A stretch of DNA of 50,583 bases from Endotrypanum monterogeii (lineage: Eukaryota > Euglenozoa > Kinetoplastea > Trypanosomatida > Trypanosomatidae): positions 1,828,270 to 1,878,852 of the forward strand of contig CM007319.1 in the NCBI GenBank assembly GCA_000333855.2. Direction: 5' to 3'. Under the pieces are notes generated by a model. It saw only the letters and a program-made list of their open reading frames with translations. It ran no database searches and had not been told where the DNA came from. Shown here one piece after another: positions 17,846 through 27,913 of this stretch (within the stretch, counting starts at the first letter, position 1; the number at the start of each line of letters is the position of its first letter). Made by a program: the position numbers and the translations under genes.

Positions 17846-19399
17846 ATGACGCTCGACGATGCAGAAGCTAAAATTATGGCTGTTCTCAAGTCGCTTCACG
17901 AGAACCCCCGTAATGCTTATGAGGCTGAGAATCTCTATCAGCTGAACTGTGAGCGTATTGCGGCTGTTCATCAAGCACTAGCCGACATGAGTGGTGACTA
18001 CGTCGATCAGTTGCGTGCAAAATGCGGAGAGGCTGAGAAAGCCGTACAGGCGAAGCGTGCCATCTGTGTGGCTGGCGCCACCGGTGAAGACAACGCTTTT
18101 TCCCTCGACTTTGCCCTTGAGGAGGCGGAGGCGGAGAACGTGGCTGAGATGGAAACAGCGATGGCAGCGGCCACAAGTGGCAGCAGACGACTGAAAAAGT
18201 CAAATGGTAGGGATAAAACCATAAAGAAGAAAATGGAAGTCGAGCGGCAAAAGCAGAGGGAGAGGGAAAACTCTCAACAGGAGCTCGCCGTGGCCCAGCG
18301 TCCTGTTTGTGGTAGCAGTGACGAGCACAGTTTGACAAACCACGTCACGCCCTTCGTGCCGACGATGTGGGTGGTGATTTCTCGCTTTGATAACCTTGTC
18401 AGCAACGAAGTCCCGTTGGCGGCGCTGCCGACGGGTGGTCGAGGCAGGTGCGAGCCGGTGCCCAACACTCCTCTGGCTCGCGTCCGCTTTGCGGCTGATA
18501 TGGAGTATGAAGGGGTTCCGTGTCAGTGTGCGGTGGAGCTTTACCGATGTGTGATAATCGCCATGGCATACGGTGAGCCGCAGCTGAGCTGGGCTGAGTG
18601 CGAAGAAAAAATGCGCTCTCAACGCGTAGCTGAGGTAGAGGCAAGCACTTCATCGAGAGGGCCTATCTCTTCTTCTTTTCCCCAAGACGACCGCGTGAGG
18701 TCACCCAAGACCTCGTCAGATAGCGATCACCAGGTTTGTCAGGACGATGGCGCCTTGTCCGATGATGACCTGACACTATCAGAGCAGCTGGTCGCGGAGT
18801 ACAACTTGGCGCAGCAAGCAGACGACGAAAGGGACACCGATACCTCGACTCTTCCGTGTGAGACGTCGGCTCGTTTTCAGGAGCGTCTGCGCAGCTTCAC
18901 TGAGGATGTCTGGGTGATTCTCCTTTGTCATGGGGGCTACTTTTCGGGTGGGGTCTTCGTGGGGGGCTCGTGCTTTGTTCATAAGACATTTCAGCGTTAC
19001 GTGGTGCGAAAGAAGCAGGGTGGAAAGCAGTCATCGAATGCGAAGGACGTCGGCAGCTATAACAGTGTCGGGTCTCAAATCCGCGCGGCGCAGGAGGTCA
19101 AGTGGCGCATCGACGTTCGCAACATATTGCTGGATTGGACACCGTGCATTCAGGCTGCCTCCTTCATTCTCTACGCTGCCCCAGGCCCTCAAAACAGAGC
19201 GGCTCTAACTGACTTCTCTCTTCTCCCCTCAGCCGCGTCCACAGGGGGAAGCAAAATTGTCTCGCCCATTCAGCTAAAGGACCCGCGGGTGTGTCGGGTG
19301 CCACTCACAACTCACCGGCCCACATTTGAGGAGGTGAGGCGCATATACAGCATATGCTCGTTATGCAGCGTTTTGTATGTGAAGGAAGCGACAGTGTAA
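17846..19399 (+). CDS. VLRF1-domain peptidyl-tRNA hydrolase, Vms1/ANKZF1-like
   Basis: A 517-residue protein whose C-terminal part (about 353-510) matches the Vms1-like release factor 1 domain: VWVILLCHGGYFSGGVF, then HKTFQRYVVRKK, then the catalytic-loop candidate QGGKQ with Gln395, then YNSVGSQIRAAQE, and near the end LKDPRVCRVPLTTHRPTFEEV. In yeast Vms1 and human ANKZF1 this domain, with a loop glutamine as in eRF1, cuts stalled nascent chains from tRNA on 60S subunits during ribosome quality control. The N-terminal part holds a charged helix (about 110-145) and a segment at 170-260 I read as the divergent front half of the domain, with an acidic linker at 280-335. There is no C2H2 finger, no ankyrin repeats and no VCP-interacting tail; the chain ends right after the domain. 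The ATG at 17846 is chosen because the upstream open frame looks non-coding. Confidence 0.85.
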   Translation: MTLDDAEAKIMAVLKSLHENPRNAYEAENLYQLNCERIAAVHQALADMSGDYVDQLRAKCGEAEKAVQAKRAICVAGATGEDNAFSLDFALEEAEAENVAEMETAMAAATSGSRRLKKSNGRDKTIKKKMEVERQKQRERENSQQELAVAQRPVCGSSDEHSLTNHVTPFVPTMWVVISRFDNLVSNEVPLAALPTGGRGRCEPVPNTPLARVRFAADMEYEGVPCQCAVELYRCVIIAMAYGEPQLSWAECEEKMRSQRVAEVEASTSSRGPISSSFPQDDRVRSPKTSSDSDHQVCQDDGALSDDDLTLSEQLVAEYNLAQQADDERDTDTSTLPCETSARFQERLRSFTEDVWVILLCHGGYFSGGVFVGGSCFVHKTFQRYVVRKKQGGKQSSNAKDVGSYNSVGSQIRAAQEVKWRIDVRNILLDWTPCIQAASFILYAAPGPQNRAALTDFSLLPSAASTGGSKIVSPIQLKDPRVCRVPLTTHRPTFEEVRRIYSICSLCSVLYVKEATV

Positions 19400-19659
19400 C
19401 AGTCATAAACAAGGAAAGGCAAGTGGTCACTTTTCAGGTTGAAGGGCGTGTATGTCGGCGGGTGGTGGATTTTGCATGAAATGGCGGCCATACTGCGCTT
19501 TTCGAGAGGTTTGGAGAAATCCGCGCAGCTTGCCTGCTGGTGAGTGGTTGCGCGTTGTGGTTATATATTCCAGATGAATTGTTTTTTTTTTCCTTTTTCA
19601 ATTGCGTTCAGCGAGCGCTTTGAGAAGTGGAGCTTGCTCTTCCTAAAAAAAAAAAATAA

Positions 19660-19681
19660 ATATATATATATATATATATAT
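19660..19681. repeat. TA dinucleotide microsatellite
   Basis: About 11 TA units after an A-rich run, downstream of the VLRF1 gene. Confidence 0.9.
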
Positions 19682-20363
19682 CCCAATATACATGGGTTGT
19701 GAATTCTTTCGATAGTCATGAACGCCTTGTGTGTTTTTGTCAGTCTGTGTGTGTGTGTGTGCGTGTACGTACACGGGGTTGAGGGAGCTATCGGACGCAG
19801 CTCATACCCCTCCCCCTTACTCTCTCGATTTCTCCGTCCTTTCGAGGCTGCAAAGTAGAGTGTCCACGTGGGCTCCGCTTACATCGTGCGCAAATAACGT
19901 CACATTTTTTTTTCTCTCCCACGTCTCCATCAAATCTTCTCTCTCTTCGTCGGCTTTCGCCATCTAAAGGTTGGACACATCAAGCTCCCTTTCTGCACCA
20001 TCGTAGCCTCATCATTGACTCTCCTCCTCTATACCTTTACAAGTGGCTGAACAGAGCTGTTCACCACATAGGGACGGTTGCACTGGAGTCGTCGTTACCT
20101 ATTCGTTGCCAGGACTCTAGACAGCTCAACTGCTGCTGTACAACTTTCACTTCTCGGTTACACAGGTGCACTATAATCATTGTAAAGCAACAGCCACTCC
20201 GCCTGTATTTTCCCTTTCCGTCTTTTCCGTCCCTCACCTCTCCACTCTCAATTTGAAACTATTTGGCAACAGCGTTGTTTTTTTTTTTTTTGCTTAGTTC
20301 GAGGGAGTTACGCTCAAATTTTTTTTTTTCGAGGAAGAACTGAGAGACTGGGTTGACAATAAA

Positions 20364-20368
<5 letters not shown>

Positions 20369-20396
<28 letters not shown>
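20369..20396. repeat. TA dinucleotide microsatellite
   Basis: About 14 TA units followed by a short TTTA repeat, between the VLRF1 gene and the 21254 gene. Confidence 0.9.
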
Positions 20397-20400
<4 letters not shown>

Positions 20401-21253
20401 TTATTTAGTCGTAGGTGGTTGGCACACGTGTTCATGTGTAGTTCATCTGTGGTGTAATCATTTTGCACAAGTGTTTGAGTATTTTTATCACCTTTTCCAC
20501 TATTTTCTCTTTGTGTGTGTGTGTGTGTGTTTGTGTGTTCCTCTTGTCCTCTTGTTGCATTATATTTCCAGGGCAATTATTCTGCCGCTTGCTTGTCGTT
20601 GCTACTGCTGCTGCGGTTTCCACATTTTGTTTGTTGTTTTCGCGTCTGCCTTATAGCAAGTCTGTCGACAGGGGGCTGGTCATTTTGCTCGTGCGTTGTG
20701 CAGCTCTTATCAGACCACCTCTCAGTACCTTGCCCTTCCCTCCCCTACTTTGGGCCTCCGCTATTTTTTTTTTCTCGTTGTTTTCTTCTTTGGTCTTAGA
20801 TTTGTGATTGTTTTAGTGCTCTATGCTGTGGCAATCTGTTGAGTGTTCGAGCTCGAAAAAGTCTTTCACTTATCTCTGCTGCCTTGACGCACCTCTATTT
20901 CACTTGAACATCGGGCCGGAGCTTTTGCCTTTATTCTTCTTCACATCGCTGTAGTGTGGCAGATTCCAGGGGCACCGTGTAACTGAAACTGGTCGACTTT
21001 TTTTTCTAGTTTTTTTTTTTTACAGGGGCTCATTTCCCCCCCCTCTTCTTCTGACATCTCGCCGTCTGTACACGGTTTTCTCGAGCCACCTTACTGATCA
21101 AATCGGGTTTTAGTTCTCTACCGTACAATTTTTTGTTTCCGCTTCGTTAACCTTAGCTGTTGCTACATCGCCCTCTGCCTCTGCCTGTCGGTCGATCTCT
21201 CCTTTTAAGTCCATACTCTACATATTTAGAAGATCGAACGGAAAAGGGAAAAC

Positions 21254-21760
21254 ATGAGCGACCATTCCTCTGATGACGAAGACGTTGTTGTGTTGCAGGT
21301 ATGTGCAAATAAACATTGTCAAGGCATTGATGACCTGGAGTTTGATGAAGAGACGAACCAAAGCTACTGTGGCCGGTGCCGTGCACTGTACACCCTCACA
21401 GAGACAGAAGGTTTTCGTATTCTCTTGTCAGACGACGATCTTTGTCTGGTGAAGATGATCTTTGACAAGTTTGACGAGAAGGGTCGAGGATTCTGGACCT
21501 TCAACGAGTGGAACGCGTTTCATGAGGTAACCGATCGCGGCTCTGAGGAGCCCATCGACTCTTCGTCCAGCTTGCAGCAGTTCTTTAAGGAGGAGTACGA
21601 CATCGACATCGGTACCCAGGGCAAAGAGGGCGCGGTGATCCTTTTGGATGATCTGGAAAACATGTATGGCGGATACTTGTTTAACAACATAGACGCACTT
21701 GTCGAGGACGTCGAGATCATGGAGGATCAGGGGTTGCTGCGCACAGGCGTACTGGAGTGA
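21254..21760 (+). CDS. Small zinc-ribbon plus EF-hand-like protein, unknown function
   Basis: 168 residues, very acidic. Residues 17-42 hold four cysteines spaced C-x4-C-x16-C-x2-C (Cys17, 22, 39, 42), a likely zinc ribbon. Residues about 66-91 resemble an EF-hand: FDKFDEKGRGFWTFNEWNAF has the flanking hydrophobics, the loop glycine (Gly79) and the final Glu85, but positions 3 and 5 are Lys76 and Arg78, so calcium binding is doubtful. A second, weaker helix-loop-helix (about 107-150) could be its partner. No signal peptide or membrane span. The ATG at 21254 is the first in frame, and the N-terminus (MSDHSSDDED) is typical of a soluble protein. The combination is unfamiliar to me. Confidence 0.85.
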   Translation: MSDHSSDDEDVVVLQVCANKHCQGIDDLEFDEETNQSYCGRCRALYTLTETEGFRILLSDDDLCLVKMIFDKFDEKGRGFWTFNEWNAFHEVTDRGSEEPIDSSSSLQQFFKEEYDIDIGTQGKEGAVILLDDLENMYGGYLFNNIDALVEDVEIMEDQGLLRTGVLE

Positions 21761-24700
21761 AGAGATCGATTGCAAGATGGACGGGAGAAGAACAAGAAAA
21801 AAAAATACACATACACACACACGACTGAGACATTGCTGCAATGAACCGAAAAGGGGGTGAGAAAACCTTGTTTTGTCCCTCTTCAATGGACACCTTACCA
21901 AACGCATATTTTCGTCTTTTATTCTATCACTTTTTCCATACCCAGATTGAGTATAATGGAGCTGGTCACGCTCGTTACTGCTCCTCGAGCAATTCTGTGA
22001 TGTCCGCGATTGTCAGGTGTGTTGTTCTCCGAAGCTGTTTTTTATTTTTTCTCTTCTTCTCCCCTGCCGTGAGAGTCAATTGTTTACGATTCTGTCGTCT
22101 GAAGCTTGTAGCATGTAAGAAAGATCAGGAGGGTTTAGGTGAGGGGGGAGAGCACTGCTCTGTCGAAGGCCTAAGTGTCACTCATCTCAGAGCGCACTGT
22201 GCACACTACCTCTTTGCTGAAAGAAAAAAAAAAGAGCGAGGTGTAGGTATATTAGTGAATATGTGTTACGACAGCTGGAATACCCTTTTCATTCATTTTT
22301 TCGTCACAGTCGATCCATATGTGGTGAGGTGTGGAGCTCGATATTCGAGTTGCAAGCGCTTTTTTTTTTTCAGATATCTGACTTCCTCCTTACAGATCCC
22401 TGCATTCAAACCCCCCCCCCTTTCCGGAGGGACAAGATGGGAGGTGAGATCTCCTCCCTGCTTTTTCTCTTTACGGTTTTCTCTCCTTGTTTTCTTTTTT
22501 TGCTTGTCTTGACCTTTTTTTTTTTCTTTACACCCGTCAACGCATGCGCGACGTCTTCTCCGCGGACAAACCGTTTTTTTTTATATCTGATTCCTTTGTT
22601 TTTCTTTGTTTTGTTTCGAGATTACTAGGGGGCTTGTGATGGCGGTGTCGTTCACTACAACGCGGATGGCGAAGGCAGCCGCCCGCACGCGCCCGTAAGT
22701 ATAAATATAAAAGTAAATAAATAAATAATATAAATAATATATATATATATATATATTTATATATAGAGAGAGAGAGGGGAGGGGGGGGGGATGTGTGTCT
22801 GTGTGTGAGAAAAGGGTCATACATGGCGGTGACTCAAGAAGGCGTAGCAATGGAAGCTGCACAGTAGGAGACACGGTTGCTCGACTCGCGCATCGCGAGA
22901 CTCGTATATACCCCGCACCGGTCTCTTCACTTCCTCAGGTTCAACGTGCTTATTAGCAGACTCAGTAACTGCCGACTTTCCCTGCTTTCCTGAGTGCGGG
23001 GAAAAGACTTCTTCGTGGTTACAGGTTCGAAGCCCTCCAGCGTACAGGGCATAGTGTACGGCCACAGATATCTGTGGTCTGTATCCTAGGCTCTGTTGTT
23101 TCAAACGCCTCTCTCTTTCTTGCACCTTTTTTCTTCGTTTTGTATTATTGCCTTACGGGGATGACAGGAGACGGTGTGGTTCGTGTGTGTGTGTGTCATC
23201 CAGTTGGATTGGGGCGTGTTGTGAAGGAGGACTTGATGTACCACTGGGATGCATCGCGTGATGGTGGGTGCGATGGCGACCAACTAGGGGAGACCACCTG
23301 GTAGGCAAGATTGGATGCGAAGACAGGAGGGACGTGGTCGAGTGAGGTTTTAGCCTCACGCTGGTTTCACTATTATTTGATACCAGAGTACTCTTGCCTG
23401 CAGTCGCCAATTCTGAGTGTGGAGTTGAGGCTTTGTGGAGAGAGAGAGAGAGGTGGTCCATCAGAATATGAAAGGGGTGTGGTCCTCTGTTCCTTCTCCA
23501 AAACGGATTTGACTTTAGCCGTAGCTACCGGGCAACCAAATCAAATCTGTGTACGTGATGCAGACCACTGCATCATCTCCTTTTTTTTTTGTGTGTGTGT
23601 GTGTGTGTGATTGTTGTTCTTCCTGCCATACATCCAAAGACGTACAGTCCAATTTTTTCCTTTCTTCTTCCCCCCCCCCCCCATCGCCCCTACACCCACC
23701 CCCTTTGTGTAGGTTGTTTTGTCCTACTCCTGTTACATTCAGCATGTCTTTACATACGCTCAAATCTTATCAACATTCATGTTCTTTTGCAACTCCTGTT
23801 TTGTCCACAACTACGCGCTGTGTGCTGTGACCGCATTTTGTGCTCGGCTGCTGCTCTCGCTTACCTTCCCCCCTTCTTGTGCTTGTAGTTGTTTGAACTG
23901 CAGTGAACACTTAGTCGTCCGCAGTGCACTACCTAAGGGCATCTATAGCGCACTTACTTGGAGCAACAGGAAAAAAAAAAAAGAAACCTTAATCGTTTTC
24001 GCTACGTTTCTCTCAAGTCACACTTAGGTTTTCTTTCCACGATCTCGAGCGCGATCAAACACTTTTTCTTGACTTCCCTCCCCTTCCCTTTCACCTCTTT
24101 CCCTGTTGGACTTCCTGTTGGTCCGTAACCCCCTCTCCCCCTCGCACTGCCACCATCCAATGGCACTCGAATGCACTTTTCTCAACTTCTTTTCGTTTCC
24201 CCTAAAGCAACAGGATTTTTTTCTCGTTTTGTATACTTTCTCGTTTCTTTCCATCTGCTTCTGGGTGCCATCTGCGATGATCGCCTGCATATGAATATAT
24301 CTGCTCAAGTGAACATCCTACAGTAGTCGTGGTAAGTGGAAGGGGGGTAATGTGAGTCTCGCTGTGGCCAGCGCACGCTGGCGCCACCAGGAGCTGTAGC
24401 CTCTATACCCTCAATTCTATTTTCTACAGGTGGGGCTAGCCGACAGGTAATAGCACAGCAGCAGCAGGACTAGGGGTGGGATGCGCGGGTCTCCTCTTGT
24501 GTTGAGGGGTCGGGTTGGGCGGTTCACTGGAGGAGATGTGACAAAAGAGCGAGTCGAGGAGCATATCTCAAAGACACTCGAGCAATACCGAAAGAGACGT
24601 AATGGGCAATGAAATGATTTGGCACCTTGGGTAGAAAAACGTTAGTGTACTGATGGAAAAAAAAAAAATGCTTCATCTTTACACGTCTGCTGTCTTCTTC

Positions 24701-25371
24701 ACCCGAAAGAACTCAGGGATCTCTCGCACCTACGAGGAGACCCTGGTGCACCTCCCTCCTTTTTTTCCCCCTTTTTTTTTTTCTGATAAGCGCGAAAACG
24801 TTCAGGAAAAGATATCGGCGTTGTCGCTTTTGGCATTACTAGACATGGGTACGAATGCATGGACGGGGTCTTGAGGAGGAGGCTTACTCACCATCACCGC
24901 ATCTTCCTGTGTTCGGTGCCTCCTCTCGTCAAACCCAGATTTATATTAGCTACCTGAAGTTGCGATACCACGCTTCTCCCCCTCCCCCCTCACTCCACAA
25001 TTACGTCTTTATGTTCAAGCCTCCTTATCATCTCGTGCTTTTCTCCCTCTGGGTTTTTTTTTCTTTACGCTGAGACTCCTTTTTTTTTTTTTCTATAGAA
25101 TCGAAGCCTTGTAAAAAAAAATTATCAAAGGAGCGAGTTTTCACCACATGAACAGAGCGATATTTCTTTTTTCTAGCTACACAACATCCTATTTTGTAGT
25201 TTTTTTTTTTACTTCGCAAACGCTCCACAGGGATCGGCTAAGTACCTGTAATCAACTCAGTAGCTCACAGGCGGCGCCAGCTGGATTGTAGTCGTTTTTT
25301 TTTTGGGGGAGAGGTTCTGAGCTTTCTCTATTATCCTACAAAAATATATATACCTCATCCTAGCGTACGAA
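21761..25371. other. Long non-coding stretch
   Basis: About 3.6 kb with no convincing gene. The ORFs of 90-220 codons here pass through T-, A- or C-runs. There are a TA array at about 22737-22765 followed by GA and G runs, a TG array near 23589-23609, and C-runs near 23668-23683. Two GC-richer islands (about 22860-23345 and 24330-24560) lack ORFs and could be old, decayed repeats. A box-B-like GGTTCGAA near 23025 has no tRNA fold around it. A 7-bp hairpin with a 2-nt loop lies at 24367-24382. Confidence 0.5.
22737..22765. repeat. TA array followed by GA/G-run
   Basis: TA repeats running into GA repeats and a G-run to about 22790; on the opposite strand a C/T-rich stretch. Confidence 0.85.
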
Positions 25372-25887
25372 ATGACCCTTTTTGAGCGCCCGCATCGCTT
25401 GATGTCGAACTCGAGTGTGGTGATCGGTCTGAAGCCGGAAACGTTGCGAGAAATCGATGACTACGCTGTGTGGAAAGAGAAAGTCCGTGAAGAACTTGCT
25501 GCGGTTTATGGCACGCAAATAGCAGCGTCTGATGTGTCGGATATTACGTACGCAACGACTGATAACCCGACATGCTTTTCCTCACGAATTACCCAAGACA
25601 TGTTTGACCGTCTGCGTGACTACAAGGCGCTGCTTGCAAAGATTGATTCCACCACAAAGCGTCTGGAAGAGGAGACTCAGCGGCGGGACCTAATCGAGAC
25701 GATGATCAGTCAAAACGAAGAGGGTGGCAAGGTGCTTCGCCAGCAACAACGCGAACTTCGAAGCATAAATGCGAGTATTGTTGACCTCACTAAGCAGGAA
25801 ACAGAGCACAAATATCAATTGAGCTGTTTGTCGCAGCAGGTGTCACATGTGTTCAAGGCACACGTTATTCGCATCTCACTTTTGTAA
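25372..25887 (+). CDS. Small coiled-coil protein, unknown function
   Basis: 171 residues from the ATG at 25372, nine nt after an AG (25362-25363); an in-frame ATG ten codons later (25402) is an alternative. Residues 20-75 look mixed alpha/beta. Residues about 78-150 are strongly helical with heptad-like spacing (DRLRDYKALLAKIDSTTKRL, then a Gln/Arg/Glu-rich stretch), so a coiled coil is likely. No targeting signal or catalytic motif. Size and layout would fit an adaptor or a subunit of a cytoskeletal or tethering complex, but I cannot assign it. Confidence 0.8.
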   Translation: MTLFERPHRLMSNSSVVIGLKPETLREIDDYAVWKEKVREELAAVYGTQIAASDVSDITYATTDNPTCFSSRITQDMFDRLRDYKALLAKIDSTTKRLEEETQRRDLIETMISQNEEGGKVLRQQQRELRSINASIVDLTKQETEHKYQLSCLSQQVSHVFKAHVIRISLL

Positions 25888-27913
25888 GCCTTACCAGGAT
25901 CGCCATCGCTGACCCCAGCGTCACGGAAGACGTTGCGTTCTAGAACCTGTAGTGAGCCAGTGACCCACGAAATCTGGTGTTCAAAGGTTATGTGTCAAGG
26001 GTTGTCCAGTTTTTTTTTGTTTTTTGACTGCTTAGGTAGAGTGTGCGTGCACTCCGGTGGTATTGTCAACTGTTTGCACTCTGCTTCGAGTCAGCAACTT
26101 GGGACTCCCCACTCTATGCGTTATTCTGGTGCATTTTTTTCCTCCAAGGAATGACCTTGGCGAATGTACATTAGTGTGGACTCTCACAACGAGAGACACT
26201 ATTTCATCGTCTCTTAACAGACGTGTGGGTGCTTGAACGGCGGCATTTTTTTTTATTTTTCAGTTTCCAATTATGTGGCACCGGGAATGGTTACGTCAGC
26301 AGCTGCAGCTGTCACCTGCACATCGGGATTTACCGCTATATAAATTGTATATGTGCGATTGTTGGGTTTAGTTATCTGCTTTACTTTAGTTGCTATTGCC
26401 ATCCCCATAACCCAAGACCCACATCCCCACCCACCTTCGGGACAGCATTAATTGTGTGTAAGCACAAGTGTTTTATAACTTCTCGTGCTGAGGTGCCTGT
26501 CCTCTGTTCGGGAAAACTTTCTGTGTGCCTTGTCGAGTGTCCACTCCGGTTCTCATCCCGCCTTTTCCCTCACCGTCTTTCTGTTTCTTTATTCAAGACA
26601 GTGTTGTACCACATTCGACCTCACCAATGATATATGGACGAGAAGGAGGAACAACAACAACAACAACAAAAAAAATGAGGCCCATCCAGGGTACAAGGTG
26701 AGTGCGACTTTTTAGTTTTGTCCTCCGCCAGCAACGCCCCATCCCCCACGGGCCTCGAGATATGCACCAATGTGTGTGGCCAGATGCGGGGTCGCTTCTT
26801 AATCCCATGAACAGTGGCATTCACTCGGCGCTCCATGAAACACATTTGACCGTGTAACGCTCACACCAAGCACACCACAGGCATTCTTATTTTCATGCAC
26901 CGAGTGCCTTACTCAAGGAATAACCCTTCGCCCTCCTCCCCCTTTTACGGACCCTTCTTGTGAAAAGGACAGAAATCGCATCGCAGAAGCTCGATTGCGT
27001 GTGAACCACTCTGCGTGGCAACCGAGAGAAATCCGTGTCATCTTTTCGTACACCTTCTTCGCCATAGATGAAAGGGCGTCAGAGCAATGTGATGCCTTGG
27101 ATGCTGACAATCGGATGTGAGGTAGCGTTGTCGCATTGCCATTTCCTGTACTTTGATCAGTTGTGCCAAGGTTATGATGAACAGGGAATCGGCAGGACTT
27201 GTTTGAGTCCTACCCGTTTTTCTTTTCCCTAATCACGGAGTGGGACGAGGGCCGTGGGACTTGGTGGTGTGAGTGTGCAGCCCGTGGTGGAGATCTTATT
27301 GAAAAGGCCCCGTGGGGGGGGGGCATTGCAGAGGGGCCGACGTGGTAGAGGTGAAATGCGTATTGAGCATCGGAGGGGATTGGTGCACCGATGTGTGGGC
27401 TACGCTGTCTCGGTTCGTCTGATGGGCCCTTCTCCAGCTGACAGGAAAAGGCGGAGTTCAAACCTTATGTGATCTTCTCTCGGCGACTGCCGGCTTCGAT
27501 GGCGGCTTATCGTGACCACCTTTTTAAAATTTCCCCACTCCTCATCGCTATGCTATCCCCACCTGCTCGATCTTTTACCACCCTGTCCTTCCTTTTTTTT
27601 TTCCATTCACCTTCAACCTTTCCTGTGGCGGAAGGACACCAAACGTCGCACTGCGACTTTATTAATTGAGTGGCGCGCGCACTCTTGCAGAGCGCAGAGG
27701 CGTCAAAGCAAACAGAAAAAAAAAGGAGAGAAAACAACCAAAAAAAAAAAACAGATCTTCCCCTTATCTGACTGCAGCCAGGGGCCATCACGTTGGCGCC
27801 TCCCCGCTCGTTCCCTCCGCCAAACGATCCATGTTATTTTCGCGTGCAACAGTACACCTATAAATGACGGGAGCTGTTCCTAAAGAGGTTTTTGTCACTT
27901 TTTTTTTCCAGGG
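25888..27913. other. Intergenic region before PRORP
   Basis: No gene seen in about 2 kb. It has T-runs, a CAA-repeat near 26652-26672, and a GC-rich island at about 27230-27475 with a G-run, in which short ORFs exist on both strands but none looks like a protein. The 3' end is a T-run with AG directly before the next ATG. Confidence 0.55.
27898..27911 (+). promoter_or_regulatory. T-run and AG two nt before the PRORP start
   Basis: A T-run then CCAG at 27908-27911 lies 2 nt before the ATG at 27914. If used, the body-encoded leader would be only two nucleotides plus the spliced leader; an earlier AG near 27850 is an alternative. Confidence 0.4.

Larger units (their letters stand above)
19400..21253. 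other. Intergenic region with TA and TG arrays
   Basis: No gene seen in about 1.85 kb. It contains TA arrays (19660-19681 and 20369-20396), a TG array near 20513-20537 and many T-runs, the last of which (about 21000-21020) could feed the acceptor for the next gene. Confidence 0.6.

Noticed and set aside
21841..22512. 223-codon ORF downstream of the 21254 gene
   Set aside because: It passes through several T-, A- and C-runs and encodes Phe/Cys-rich low-complexity sequence with no domain.
22980..23060. GGTTCGAA box-B-like sequence near 23025, possible tRNA
   Set aside because: The T-arm would not pair and no A-box or acceptor stem could be placed around it.
24367..24382. Perfect 7-bp hairpin with 2-nt loop
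   Set aside because: Too short to call a terminator or other element, and Pol II units in kinetoplastids do not use such terminators.
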